Shown in pieces: positions 1 through 8,869 of a DNA stretch of 64,000 nt. Numbering within the stretch: the first letter of the stretch is position 1; the number at the start of each line of letters is the position of its first letter. This DNA comes from Bin34 sp965219935 (lineage in GTDB: Bacteria > Chloroflexota > Anaerolineae > Caldilineales > Caldilineaceae). A program made the position numbers and the translations under genes. The stretch spans positions 2,356,001-2,420,000 of the forward strand of contig CBDCOU010000003.1 of assembly GCA_965219935.1 (NCBI GenBank), in the 5' to 3' direction. A model generated the notes under the pieces. It made no database searches and was not told where the DNA came from. It worked only from the letters and a program-made list of their open reading frames with translations.

Positions 1-1659
1 TTGCTATTGGCCGCGTTGGCCCTGATCGCCTGTGCCGATCCTGCCGCGCCGTCGGGCGAGGCCGGTGAAATGGAGGCCGCGGAACCCTCGGTGGTGCGGC
101 TCGGCATGAACCAGGAACTGGAATTCCTCAACGTCATGTACACCCAGGGCGGCAATTCGCTGCAGGCGTCCAAGACTGCACAGCGCGGTCTGCTGTTCCT
201 GGATGCACAGGGCAACTGGATCGGTGAACTGGCGACGGAGGTGCCCAGCGTAGCCAACGGACACGTGTCGCCGGATGGCACACAAGTCACCTATCATCTG
301 CGGCAAGGGGTCACCTTCCATGACGGCACCCCGGCTACAGCCTCGGATGTCAAGGCCACCTGGGAAGCCATCATGAGTCCGGACAACACGCCGATCACCC
401 GATTGGGATACGAGAAGATCGCGTCCATCGATACGCCGGACGACTACACCGTGGTGGTGAATTTCAGTGAACCGTTTGCATCCTGGAAGATTCTCTTCGA
501 TTTCATCCTGCCTGAAGAGGTGATCGAAGCCAATTCACCCGGATTGGACGAGTCGTTGGCCATGCGCCAACCGGTCGGTTTCGGTCCCTTTAGAATCGTG
601 GACTGGAAAGCTGGTGAATTCGTCGAATACGAGGCGTTTGACGATTATTGGCAGGGTCGGCCCGGCCTGGACAAGTTCTTCATTGTCATCTATCCCAGCA
701 CGGAAGCCCTGCTGGCCGCCCTGGAAGTCGGTGAAGTGGATATCGCCTGGGGCCTGCGCGCCGCCAACTTGCCCACTCTTCTGGATTTGCAGGACAGGGG
801 CGTTATCAATCTGGTCAACGCCCCACCCGCGGGCGGTGAACGGTACGTCATGAACGGCGACAACTCACAGGCACCGATCTTCACCGACCGCAACGTCCGG
901 GTGGCCCTGCAGCATGCCGTGGACAAGCAGTCGCTGATCGACAACATCCTGCACGGACAGGCGGAAATCAATGTGGGCACGGAGTGGCACGGCACACCGT
1001 GGCAGAACCGCGACCTCGTTCCCTACGACTACGACCCCGATCTGGCACGCAGCATTCTGGAAGAGAACGGCTGGACCGACAGCGACGGGGACGGCATTCG
1101 CGAGTCCAGTGGCGTGGAGGGATACGAAGACGGCACACGCCTGACCTTCACCCACCGCACCACATCCGGCGTTCTGCAGAGAGAGCAGGTACAGCTCCTG
1201 GTGCAACAGATGTTCAAGGAAATCGGTGCGGAAATGGTCATCGAGAACCGCCGCACGGCCGAGCTGTTCGGAACCTGGGACCAGAACGGCACCTGGTCGC
1301 ATGGCGACTACGAAATGGGTGGCTGGAGTCACGGCCTCCGAGTCCCGGATCCGGAAATCTCCAACCGGTTCCTTTGCAATGAAATTGCATCTGAAGACAA
1401 TCCGGGCGGTTCCCAGTGGCATCGCTACTGCAGCGCCGACGTGGATGCCGCACTTGTTGCAGCCCAAACGGAATTCGATGACGACGAGCGAACACGGCTC
1501 ATCATGGAGGCGCAGCGCATCATGCATGAGGACGCCTATGCCCTCTACCTGTTTGCCACGGGCCGGCATTATGGTGTCAACACCCGTGTCCAGGGCTTTG
1601 AGCTCCGTCCCTTCACCGTGTGGTACGGCAACATTAACGAATGGACCGTCAGTGAATAG
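1..1659 (+). CDS. Peptide/solute-binding lipoprotein of an ABC transporter (SBP family 5), 5' end cut by the window
   Basis: Extracellular substrate-binding protein of the DppA/OppA type, which delivers peptides or similar solutes to an ABC permease. The visible start is a TTG at base 1. It begins directly in a hydrophobic stretch ending in the lipobox LIAC (Cys at residue 11), with no basic n-region, so the true start is probably upstream of the window. The mature part is about 540 residues, normal for the family. The stretch around residues 95-120 (LRQGVTFHDGTPATASDVKATW cut short here: key HDGTP and DVKATW) is the typical family-5 signature. Two hairpins follow the stop. The DppB/C-like permease genes at 8870-10776 lie on the other strand and may or may not be its partners. 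Family call is firm; substrate is unknown. Confidence 0.93.
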   Translation: MLLAALALIACADPAAPSGEAGEMEAAEPSVVRLGMNQELEFLNVMYTQGGNSLQASKTAQRGLLFLDAQGNWIGELATEVPSVANGHVSPDGTQVTYHLRQGVTFHDGTPATASDVKATWEAIMSPDNTPITRLGYEKIASIDTPDDYTVVVNFSEPFASWKILFDFILPEEVIEANSPGLDESLAMRQPVGFGPFRIVDWKAGEFVEYEAFDDYWQGRPGLDKFFIVIYPSTEALLAALEVGEVDIAWGLRAANLPTLLDLQDRGVINLVNAPPAGGERYVMNGDNSQAPIFTDRNVRVALQHAVDKQSLIDNILHGQAEINVGTEWHGTPWQNRDLVPYDYDPDLARSILEENGWTDSDGDGIRESSGVEGYEDGTRLTFTHRTTSGVLQREQVQLLVQQMFKEIGAEMVIENRRTAELFGTWDQNGTWSHGDYEMGGWSHGLRVPDPEISNRFLCNEIASEDNPGGSQWHRYCSADVDAALVAAQTEFDDDERTRLIMEAQRIMHEDAYALYLFATGRHYGVNTRVQGFELRPFTVWYGNINEWTVSE

Positions 1660-1668
1660 GACCAGTGT

Positions 1669-1691
1669 CCAGCCTCCTGGCGGGAGGCTGG
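1669..1691 (+). terminator. Hairpin directly after the binding-protein gene
   Basis: A perfect 9-bp stem (CCAGCCTCC / GGAGGCTGG) with the 5-base loop TGGCG starts 10 bases after the stop codon. There is no T-run right after it, so it may work together with the next hairpin. Confidence 0.5.
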
Positions 1692-1699
1692 ATTGAGGG

Positions 1700-1725
1700 A
1701 AGGGGCATCCTGTCGGATGCCCCTT
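1700..1725 (+). terminator. Second, stronger hairpin; probable transcription terminator
   Basis: A perfect 11-bp stem (AAGGGGCATCC / GGATGCCCCTT) closes the 4-base loop TGTC, followed by CTGATT. The tandem arrangement with the 1669-1691 hairpin after the only upstream gene suggests a terminator. The rest of 1726-2024 shows no gene. Confidence 0.65.
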
Positions 1726-2024
1726 CTGATTCCGGCCCCCGGCTCTCCGGCTTGGCAACCCTTAACCTTGTGCTTGTGCCACCCCTGCACCAATGCGTTG
1801 GAAAGGACGGCTGCGCCTCTTCAGCCGTTAATGCTCGGGGCATGGGCAGACTCTTCCGGTCGGAAGCCCATCATCAAAACCCGCTCCGTGTTGCTGGCAC
1901 GGAATCGCGAACCTGATCCATTGCCCGCATCCCAATCGGCACTTTGAACCCAACCTGTCGACCTTATGCTTCGGCCGGTTGCATCTTTATCCCATCGCAT
2001 AATTCCTTGATTGGTTGTTGATCC

Positions 2025-3446
2025 GTGACAAACGCCCAAACGCGCCACCGCCTAGCCTTGGCGGCGGTGGCATTCGCCCTGTTTGTCGAAACCATCGATG
2101 TCAGCATCGTGGCGATGGCATTGCCTGCCATCGCCCAGGACTTCGACGCCCCGTTCACGCGGGTGCAGTGGGTCGCGCTGGTGTCCGCCATGATCCAGGC
2201 ATCCCTGAGCCTGATGATCGGGGCCATGGGCGACATGTTCGGCAACAAACGAGTGTTGGTTTGGGGACTCGTTCTGGCCGGAGTAGGCAATGTCCTGAGT
2301 GCCGTGGCCCCGTCGCTGCTCTGGCTGATTCTGTCCCGAGTGGTCCAGGCGATAGGTCTGACCATGTCCGGAGCCCTCCTACTAGCCATCGTTGTCGAGA
2401 CCTTTCCGGCCGGGGATCGGGGCAAGGCCTTCGGGTTCATCGGCACCATGGTGTCGATCGGGATTGTGGTGGGGCCACTGGCCGGCGGCGTGATTCTCAA
2501 GGCGTTCCACTGGCGTCTGGTGTTCCTGTTCGATCTCCTGTTTGTGCTCCCCGCCCTGCCCCTGGCCCACCTGTACCTGGGCGGATCCACCGGAACCGGC
2601 CGGAGCAAATTCGACATCTTCGGAGTAGCCGTCTTCTTTGCCAGCCTGTGCACATTTCTGCTTGGAACCACCTTCAACCAGGAACCGGACCTGAAGTTTC
2701 TCAGTCCCTATCTGATAGCCGCCTCGGTGGTGTGCCTGGGCATATTTGTCCTCCATGAACTGCGCGTCAACAATCCCATCCTAAATCTCAATCTGTTTCG
2801 GAGCCGGCCGTTCTCTGTTTACCTGTCGGCCCGATACCTCTACTTCTTTGTCTACGGTGGTGTGGGCCTAATCCTGCCTTTCTATCTTGAAGTGTTGATG
2901 GGACTGGATCCGCTGACGGTCGGTGTGCTGTTGTCCGTACAGCCGGTGGCGTTCGGTATCGGCTCGTGGGTGTCCGGTCAGCTGGTGGAGGTCGTTGGCA
3001 AACGGCCCCTGATACTGGGTGGCCTTGGGCTCATGGCCGTTGCCTACGCATGGCTGGGATTGGTCATCGGTTCGCTGGAAATCTGGCACTTCACGATTCA
3101 AATGGTCCTGCTGGGCCTGGGCGGCGGCCTGCTGCAGCCAGCCGCCAACAGCATCATTACCAGCCGTATTCCCCAAAATGAACTGGGCATGGTGTCCAGC
3201 CTGACCGCGGTGGTACGCATCCACTCGCGCAGCCTGGGCATTGCCGCTCTGGGTGGATTGTGGGTCTATTCGGCCCGCCTTTTGGACCGAGCCCTTCCAG
3301 CCAGTATCGAGAACCCCGGACAAGTGTCCCAATTGCAGGGATTTGCCGTTGTCTGTCTGACGGCTACCCTTGTTACCGCAGCCATAACCCTAGTCTGTGC
3401 AGGGGAAGCGGTCCTACGTCGCCGCTTGCAAACGGCAGCGGCCTAA
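2025..3446 (+). CDS. MFS transporter, DHA2-like drug/proton antiporter
   Basis: A polytopic membrane protein of 473 residues that probably exports small hydrophobic or toxic compounds using the proton gradient. Hydrophobic segments cover nearly the whole length. Motif A-like GDMFGNKRV follows the second helix, and the antiporter motif C-like GIVVGPLAGG lies near residue 145, both typical of drug:H+ antiporters. The length and helix number fit the 14-helix DHA2 group. The start is a GTG at 2025 with no convincing ribosome-binding site; no better start is visible. It stands alone between the terminators at 1669-1725 and an empty stretch. Substrate cannot be inferred. Confidence 0.88.
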   Translation: MTNAQTRHRLALAAVAFALFVETIDVSIVAMALPAIAQDFDAPFTRVQWVALVSAMIQASLSLMIGAMGDMFGNKRVLVWGLVLAGVGNVLSAVAPSLLWLILSRVVQAIGLTMSGALLLAIVVETFPAGDRGKAFGFIGTMVSIGIVVGPLAGGVILKAFHWRLVFLFDLLFVLPALPLAHLYLGGSTGTGRSKFDIFGVAVFFASLCTFLLGTTFNQEPDLKFLSPYLIAASVVCLGIFVLHELRVNNPILNLNLFRSRPFSVYLSARYLYFFVYGGVGLILPFYLEVLMGLDPLTVGVLLSVQPVAFGIGSWVSGQLVEVVGKRPLILGGLGLMAVAYAWLGLVIGSLEIWHFTIQMVLLGLGGGLLQPAANSIITSRIPQNELGMVSSLTAVVRIHSRSLGIAALGGLWVYSARLLDRALPASIENPGQVSQLQGFAVVCLTATLVTAAITLVCAGEAVLRRRLQTAAA

Positions 3447-3830
3447 TGCCGATGCCAGTCCGTTCAACCGACCTGGCCGGACACTCCTTCCCAGACCCAA
3501 CTCCTGTGTGCAGCATGCTCGGGATCAAGTGTGCCGCCAGCCCCTGTCATGCACAGGTCGAGCTGCTAACCGTAGTGCACCGGACGCCTCCCGCCGTTTG
3601 AAGTTCGGAATCGCCCACGGCGAATTTGGGCAGCAACCAAACAAAAACCAAGGGCATCTCAAGAACACCGCATGACGAACTCCAACCGAATTTCCGGTAC
3701 TCCTGCAGCCGGGCAACTGGTCAACCGCAGAGGTTCAGAGAACCGACACCAGTAGGCCAAGGGTGGTGTGGTCGATTCATCTGACAACCCGTGGTGTTGC
3801 TTGTACAGCTCGGAAACCCACCAGAGCACT
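3447..3830. other. Gene-free stretch
   Basis: No reading frame here has a recognisable motif or a good ribosome-binding site. It separates the MFS gene from the convergent DUF6338 pair, and base composition begins to shift to AT-richer toward its right end. Confidence 0.5.
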
Positions 3831-4091
3831 CTAGTCTTGATCGGCAGGTGCCGTATCTGGTGTTGTGACAACAGACTCGCCAGAGCTTCCAGAAGTCGAG
3901 GGCGATCCAGGAGGATTGGATGGATTTGAACTCGAATCGTTAGGCCGCTGATGACCTACGAACCCCTGGAGTTTAGGTTCGTCCATACCCTTTGGAAGTT
4001 TTTTGGGCGAATAGGCTTCACGAATAAAAGTTACTTTTTGTCCATAGAATTTCCGAGTTTCGCTTTTTTCTCGGCTTTTCGAATCAGACAT
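3831..4091 (-). CDS. Small hydrophilic protein encoded with the DUF6338 gene
   Basis: An 86-residue protein whose start lies inside the 3' end of the DUF6338 gene (about 60 bp overlap in another frame), implying translational coupling. The first half is basic and mixed (KFYGQKVTFIREAYSPKK). The second half is low-complexity Ser/Pro/Gly/Thr, probably disordered. There is no signal peptide or membrane segment. From memory of DUF6338 loci a short gene commonly follows, which supports that this one is real. Function unknown. Confidence 0.65.
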   Translation of the reverse strand: MSDSKSREKSETRKFYGQKVTFIREAYSPKKLPKGMDEPKLQGFVGHQRPNDSSSNPSNPPGSPSTSGSSGESVVTTPDTAPADQD

Positions 4092-4678
4092 TCGGGAATT
4101 TCCTCCATTTCAATCGATTGAATTCTAGACCTAGGAATCCACCATCCAATCATTGATTCTTGTTCGAAGTCTCGACAGATGTAGACATCGTGAGACTCTG
4201 ATTTGGACACGGCCGCTGAACCAGTATACCATCCTTCGATGTAGTTTCCATCTTCAAGTGTCACTCTCACCTTGGCAGCAAATTCACGACTGAAAATTTG
4301 GTGCCAAGCTGTGTGTATTGGAGTGTACTTCTGAATTCCTGCAGCTTCCTTTAGCCGGACAAAGAAGCCACGATCGCGACGGTCAGAATACGAACTCCAA
4401 AGACCCCAACCAAGTCCAATAATGAAAGGAACGCCTAATATCCTAATCACAAAATTGGCAAATCCTCGCTCGGCATTGTCGAAAACAAATCGATGTACTC
4501 CGAATTCACCAGTTGCAAATATCCCTTCAGAAATGATGTGGTAGATTGCAGACAGAACCAGTATGCTGGTCCATGCAACATCTCTGCCTTCACCAAATCG
4601 TGATCTCAAAAGTAATATGATAGCACCAGGCAAGACAAAAAATATCAGCGTGGGAATGTCAAGGCTGATAGCACTCAT
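4031..4678 (-). CDS. DUF6338 family membrane protein
   Basis: A 215-residue protein with a hydrophobic N-terminal segment (about residues 8-25, LIFFVLPGAIILLLR), a second around 35-55 and a third around 85-105. A soluble C-terminal part of about 110 residues contains the family-like pattern VTLEDGNYIEGWY...DVYICRDFE...WIPRSRIQSIEM, a small beta domain. The family is found sporadically in bacteria, often in variable regions; its function is not established. This gene is clearly AT-richer than its neighbours, a sign of lateral acquisition. It overlaps the following small gene. Confidence 0.82.
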   Translation of the reverse strand: MSAISLDIPTLIFFVLPGAIILLLRSRFGEGRDVAWTSILVLSAIYHIISEGIFATGEFGVHRFVFDNAERGFANFVIRILGVPFIIGLGWGLWSSYSDRRDRGFFVRLKEAAGIQKYTPIHTAWHQIFSREFAAKVRVTLEDGNYIEGWYTGSAAVSKSESHDVYICRDFEQESMIGWWIPRSRIQSIEMEEIPECLIRKAEKKAKLGNSMDKK

Positions 4679-5103
4679 GGTCCGTTAGATTGTTTGTGAA
4701 GGATGTGGTCGGATCAGCAAAACAGCGCAAACACCGGGTTTGGTACCGAGAAAAGCACTACGTCCGGACTAAGGCGCGGCAGGAAAACCGGTTGTAGATC
4801 CGGGGCGACGACAGACTCCCGGAGGATAGCCATGGCGCGCCTCAGGATAGCACTGTCTCCCTCTGTACACACCACAGCGTTCCAGCTGTCCGGAAAGTAA
4901 TGCCCAATGGTCCTTGCCGCGGATCTGGAGCAACGATCACTGCATGCCCACACGCCAGAGGAGTTGCCCTGCTTCTGCGCTCCCACCCGGCCGATGCTCA
5001 CAGGTTGTGCAGCAGGTGAATATTGCGGAGCGTAACCAAACCACCTGCTACCACTGCATCCACCATTGACTTTGCCTGTCCGTGCGGTTGGTCATTCCAA
5101 GGC
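4679..5103. other. Gene-free stretch between the DUF6338 island and the amidohydrolase
   Basis: An open frame exists on the minus strand (4714-5001, 95 codons), but it has no recognised domain, composition unlike a typical protein and no ribosome-binding site. I see no supported gene and no clear terminator for the amidohydrolase here. Confidence 0.45.
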
Positions 5104-6477
5104 TTAATGGGGGTGTGGATGCGGGTGATGATGGGGCAGGCGCACGACCCGGGGATTGGGCGGTTTGCGCACCACAGGGCGTTTGGCCGCACCATCGCCT
5201 TCGGGGAACAATTCCAGGCTGTCCATGGGCAGCACATAGCCGGCCTTGACAACCTGCTGCACGTTTTCCACGGCTCGAATGTCCGACATGGGATCACCCT
5301 TAACGATGGTCACGTCAGCAATCTTGCCCGTTTCCAGAGTGCCAACGTCATCAAGGATCCCCATAGCTTCGGCTGGATTGCGCGTCGCCGCGTACAACAC
5401 CTCTTCATTGGGAAGGCCTGATTCAGCCATCAGGCGGAGCCCAACGGCATAGTCGCCAAACCGCGAAATGGCATCGGTGCCCATGAGGAAGCGCCGGGCA
5501 CCCATTTCATATAGGGCGCCGGTCACGTACAGCTGCCCTTCCTGTTTCCACTGGGCGTAGACCAACGCTTCCTGTTCGGCTAGCGTCAGGGCACGTTCTT
5601 CCCGGAGGGCCAGCAAACTCTCCTTGTTCCGAAACCCAGTTTGAATGGTGGGGCTGAGCCAGATGTCGTTGGCAATCATTTGATCGGCAAGGGCGGGATC
5701 CAGCTTGCGGTCGTAGTTCATTTCCACAAACTCATAGTGCTCGATGCAATCGATCCCGGCTTCCACCGCGTTGGCAATGGATTCGGTCGCAATCGCATGC
5801 ACGGTGCATGGCTTGCCGTGACGATGGGCCTCGTCGGCAATGGCGCGCAGTTCCGGCACCGTAAAGGAGGCCCGCCGGTTGTCGGTGATGTAGGTGCCGC
5901 CGCCCGACCCCATGATCTTGATGAAGTCGGCTCCCTCCTTCACGAGGCGCCGCACGGACTTCCGGCACTCGGCCTCCCCGTCCGCTTCCTCGTGCCCGAA
6001 GTGGAAATGGCCGCCTGTTATCGTGACAGCGCGCCCGCACACGTGCAAGGTGGGAAACCCCTTGAACAGATCGGCACTGGCACCGTCCTTCAGATCGAAG
6101 GTGATTCGATTGCGTGCACCCAAATCCCGCATCGAGGTAACGCCGGCCTTCAGCAGGTGTTGATAGGCGTTGCGCACACTGCGCAGCAGCATCAGACCAT
6201 CGTTATCCTCGTCGTTGACGTGGTCGTAGGACCTGGGACCGCTCATCCGCTCACCCGTACCGTACATGAGGTGGGTATGGGAATCGATGAGCCCTGGCAG
6301 GATGCAGCCCTCGGGAAAGTCAAGGACGCGGGCACTCTCGGGGACGGCCGGTGCCTCTCCACCGTATACCCCGGTGATCCGGTCTCCTTCGATCCAGAGA
6401 CTGGCACCATGGTTGTGGACGGTTCCCTCGGAACCGAACAGACGGGGAGCACGAATAATTGTCACGTCAGTGGTCAT
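5104..6477 (-). CDS. Amidohydrolase family protein (imidazolonepropionase/prolidase-like) with a His-rich tail
   Basis: A metal-dependent hydrolase of the amidohydrolase superfamily, 457 residues. Visible ligands are the HxH motif in LPGLIDSHTHLMYG (near residue 67), a candidate carbamylated Lys in FIKIMGSGGG, His in CTVHAIATES and IEHYEFVE, and the catalytic Asp in LMGTDAISRFGDYAVG. The N-terminal beta-sandwich strand (GDRITGVYGG) is also present. This subgroup includes Xaa-Pro and Xaa-Arg dipeptidases; the true substrate is unknown. The last residues are PHHHPHPHPH, a potential metal-binding tail. It is the last gene of a minus-strand run with a beta-lactamase-like hydrolase, an M20-like protein and two peptide permeases, which suggests a role in breaking down imported peptides or amides. 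No signal peptide, so cytoplasmic. Confidence 0.88.
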   Translation of the reverse strand: MTTDVTIIRAPRLFGSEGTVHNHGASLWIEGDRITGVYGGEAPAVPESARVLDFPEGCILPGLIDSHTHLMYGTGERMSGPRSYDHVNDEDNDGLMLLRSVRNAYQHLLKAGVTSMRDLGARNRITFDLKDGASADLFKGFPTLHVCGRAVTITGGHFHFGHEEADGEAECRKSVRRLVKEGADFIKIMGSGGGTYITDNRRASFTVPELRAIADEAHRHGKPCTVHAIATESIANAVEAGIDCIEHYEFVEMNYDRKLDPALADQMIANDIWLSPTIQTGFRNKESLLALREERALTLAEQEALVYAQWKQEGQLYVTGALYEMGARRFLMGTDAISRFGDYAVGLRLMAESGLPNEEVLYAATRNPAEAMGILDDVGTLETGKIADVTIVKGDPMSDIRAVENVQQVVKAGYVLPMDSLELFPEGDGAAKRPVVRKPPNPRVVRLPHHHPHPHPH

Positions 6478-6529
6478 GATGTTTCCTTCCCTCCGGGCCG
6501 GGTGTTGTTCTACCTCTCACAGTTATCTG

Positions 6530-7378
6530 TCAGCTGTCCAGCACGTTCGCTGGAATCCCCTGGCCCCAGGCGCTGGACCGATCGATAGCCACCATGTATT
6601 CGTGGATCAACTGCACCGCAGCGACCAAGCGGTTTTCATGCCGATACGGATTCTCCATGCCAAACTTGCTCATGATGGCCAGTGCATAGGGATGCCGTTT
6701 CAGCCACACGATGCCGGCATCGCAGCGAACGCGTTCCATGCCGCCCGGCTTGTTGGACACGGCCACATCCGACTCCATGGCCCGCTCAATGGGCCCGCGG
6801 TTGGGCTTCTTGAGAATGGCCAAGGCCTGCTCCGCCACCGCGGAACTGGGCCGGCTCTCGTACAGGGCGCGCATCAGCCCCACGGCATCGGCGGGAGTGG
6901 AAACGTTTTCCTCGTTGCGGGCCACCGATTCGTGGTCCTGCATCTTGCGCCGAATCCGGGTTTGGCTCAGGCCGAGGGATTCCATCAGTTCGTTGATGGC
7001 ATCCATGCCGGCCCAATCAATGCACAGGTTGGTGGCCGTGTTGTCCGACACCATGATCATGAGTTGGGCGATGTCCAGGACGGACAGATCCAGCGGGCCT
7101 TCCAAATAGGTCAGAACGCCACTGCCCGGCACAAGCACCTCCGGCGTGATGGCGATGCGTTCCTGCAGATCCAGTTCTCCCTTTTCCGCCCGGGCCAACA
7201 GTGTGACCAGAATCGGTATCTTGATGGTGGAGGCCACCGGAAACACTTCCTGCTCATGCCAGCCCATGGTGTCCCGGGTGGCCAGATCCTGCAGGCAGAA
7301 CCCCGCAACTCCCGGGCAATCCGCCAATCCATCCCGAACACGATCCTGCAACTGGGACCACAGCAAGGCATTGGTCAT
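6530..7378 (-). CDS. Serine hydrolase of the class A beta-lactamase fold (beta-lactamase2 domain), without signal peptide
   Basis: A protein of 282 residues with the three active-site elements of the penicillin-recognising fold: SxxK as S50-T-I-K53, SDN at 111-113, and K210-P-G in place of KTG. The region ENVSTPADAV matches the segment after the omega loop. I chose the ATG at 7378 (MTNALL...) because homology begins there; the frame is open further upstream, but only as antisense of the M20-like gene. There is no signal peptide, unlike secreted beta-lactamases, so it may act in the cytoplasm on imported peptides or amides. It sits 38 bp after the M20-like gene and about 50 bp before the amidohydrolase, in the same direction. 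Not evidence of antibiotic resistance by itself. Confidence 0.85.
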   Translation of the reverse strand: MTNALLWSQLQDRVRDGLADCPGVAGFCLQDLATRDTMGWHEQEVFPVASTIKIPILVTLLARAEKGELDLQERIAITPEVLVPGSGVLTYLEGPLDLSVLDIAQLMIMVSDNTATNLCIDWAGMDAINELMESLGLSQTRIRRKMQDHESVARNEENVSTPADAVGLMRALYESRPSSAVAEQALAILKKPNRGPIERAMESDVAVSNKPGGMERVRCDAGIVWLKRHPYALAIMSKFGMENPYRHENRLVAAVQLIHEYMVAIDRSSAWGQGIPANVLDS

Positions 7379-7416
7379 GATTCCTGATTCTCCTCGTTCC
7401 GTCTTTGGGGATTGGA

Positions 7417-8859
7417 TCAGTCGGTTCCAAGGCCACACAGCAGGTCGGCGTAGGAACCGGTCAGTTCCACGATGCCTCCCACGCGCTCGTTGCCTTCCAC
7501 GACGAGAAACTCGTCGGCGCTCGAATGGCCGCTGGCATACCCCAGACCCGTGCTGCCCAGCACCTTGAGCCCCAGCATCTGGCTGAAATAGCCGGTGGGT
7601 CCGCTGGCGCCACGCCGGGGCCAGATCATGGGATCCACGCCCCAGTCGGCCAACACCGCAAGCGCCGACTGGGCCAGATCGTCGTGCAGGTCCAGGCTCT
7701 GGGCCCCGACCGACATCAGCACTTCCATGTGAATATCGGTGTAGCCCTGCGCATCCAGATGCTCCCGTATGCGTTCCAGGCAGGTCTGCGGATCCAGGTC
7801 CGGCGGCAGGCGGTGGTCGATGGTGCAGCGCGCCTCGTGCGGCAAGGTCCACAGCGTGGTGCCGGGCCCCGTGAACCCCGCGCGTATGCCATTGATGTTC
7901 ATGGTCGGCAGGAAGCAATAGCGCTTGAACACTTCCATGCCGGTCGCGTCGTTGACAAAACAGGGCACCAGTTCGGGCTGCCCAATGCCGGGAATGCCCG
8001 CCGCCTCGTTGTCGGCATACCGTGCCGCCAGCTCCTCCACCAGCTGCAGATCCACGGCGGAGGGCTCGCGCAGGCCGTCCAGGAAACTCGGAACCGTAAT
8101 GGCGCCGGTGGCGGGGTCGTACAAAGTGGACAGGGCATGCACCAGGCGCCAGACCGGATGATCCACGACCCCCATGGTGGAGGAATGCGTCGGCGCCCCC
8201 TGCGGACCGCGGCCCCACTCCACCCCGCTGCACCGCATTTCGATGTGCAGGCACCCCTTGTTGCCGAGGGCCAGGTCCACGGCGCCGGCGGCATTCTGAC
8301 AGGGGCCGGGCGACAGCATGCCTGTGGCCCGGGACAGCGGCTCCCGATAGCGTTCAATCAACTGGGGAACATGCAGGCTGCCAACAAACTCCTCACCCTC
8401 GCACACAAACATGAGGTTGACCGGCAAGGCGCCCCGCACCTGCTGGACTGTGTCGATGGCATTGAGGAATGCCATGAACCCGCCCTTGTTGGAGGCACCG
8501 CGCCCGTACAGCACCTGGGGAAAGTCGGAATGCGTCGTTACGACTCCGTCAAAAGGATCGTGGGTCCAGCCCGTGCCCACGATGTTGGTGTCGAAAAACC
8601 CATACACTGCCAGGGTGTGGGGGGCACCGGCATCCAGGTGTGCCCAAACAGCCGGCAAATCCGGTGTCTCGGCAATCTCCACCTCCTGACATCCAATCTG
8701 CCGGAACCGCTCCGAGAGCATTTCGGCGCAGTCCCGGACACCGATATCGCCTTCGCTGACGCTGGGCTGGGCCATGTAGGTCCTGATCCGTTCCAGATGG
8801 TCCGGAAACGCCTCCCGGATATGGGCGTGGAGATCGGCATTGACGGTTGACTGCAACAT
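7417..8859 (-). CDS. M20-family metallopeptidase homologue with an altered metal site
   Basis: A 480-residue protein with the M20 two-domain layout: catalytic part, dimerisation insert (about residues 205-330) and C-terminal catalytic part. The EE pair (E156-E157 in CEGEEFVGS) and the late His (GHSSADEF, equivalent to HSPNE) are present. The usual HxD after the second strand is F88-F-D90 (YGFFDT), and the usual DDKG is N124-K-G (GRGASNKGG), so one metal His and the bridging Asp are missing. Start ATG at 8859 is preceded by GAGG. It lies about 10 bp after the DppC-like permease gene, so it is probably co-transcribed with it. Either a changed-metal enzyme or a non-catalytic binding protein. Confidence 0.85.
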   Translation of the reverse strand: MLQSTVNADLHAHIREAFPDHLERIRTYMAQPSVSEGDIGVRDCAEMLSERFRQIGCQEVEIAETPDLPAVWAHLDAGAPHTLAVYGFFDTNIVGTGWTHDPFDGVVTTHSDFPQVLYGRGASNKGGFMAFLNAIDTVQQVRGALPVNLMFVCEGEEFVGSLHVPQLIERYREPLSRATGMLSPGPCQNAAGAVDLALGNKGCLHIEMRCSGVEWGRGPQGAPTHSSTMGVVDHPVWRLVHALSTLYDPATGAITVPSFLDGLREPSAVDLQLVEELAARYADNEAAGIPGIGQPELVPCFVNDATGMEVFKRYCFLPTMNINGIRAGFTGPGTTLWTLPHEARCTIDHRLPPDLDPQTCLERIREHLDAQGYTDIHMEVLMSVGAQSLDLHDDLAQSALAVLADWGVDPMIWPRRGASGPTGYFSQMLGLKVLGSTGLGYASGHSSADEFLVVEGNERVGGIVELTGSYADLLCGLGTD

Positions 8860-8869
8860 GGAAGGGACC

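Noticed and set aside
7379..8254. N-terminal extension of the beta-lactamase-like protein
   Set aside because: The open frame upstream of 7378 is antisense-like filler over the M20 gene; homology starts at MTNALL.
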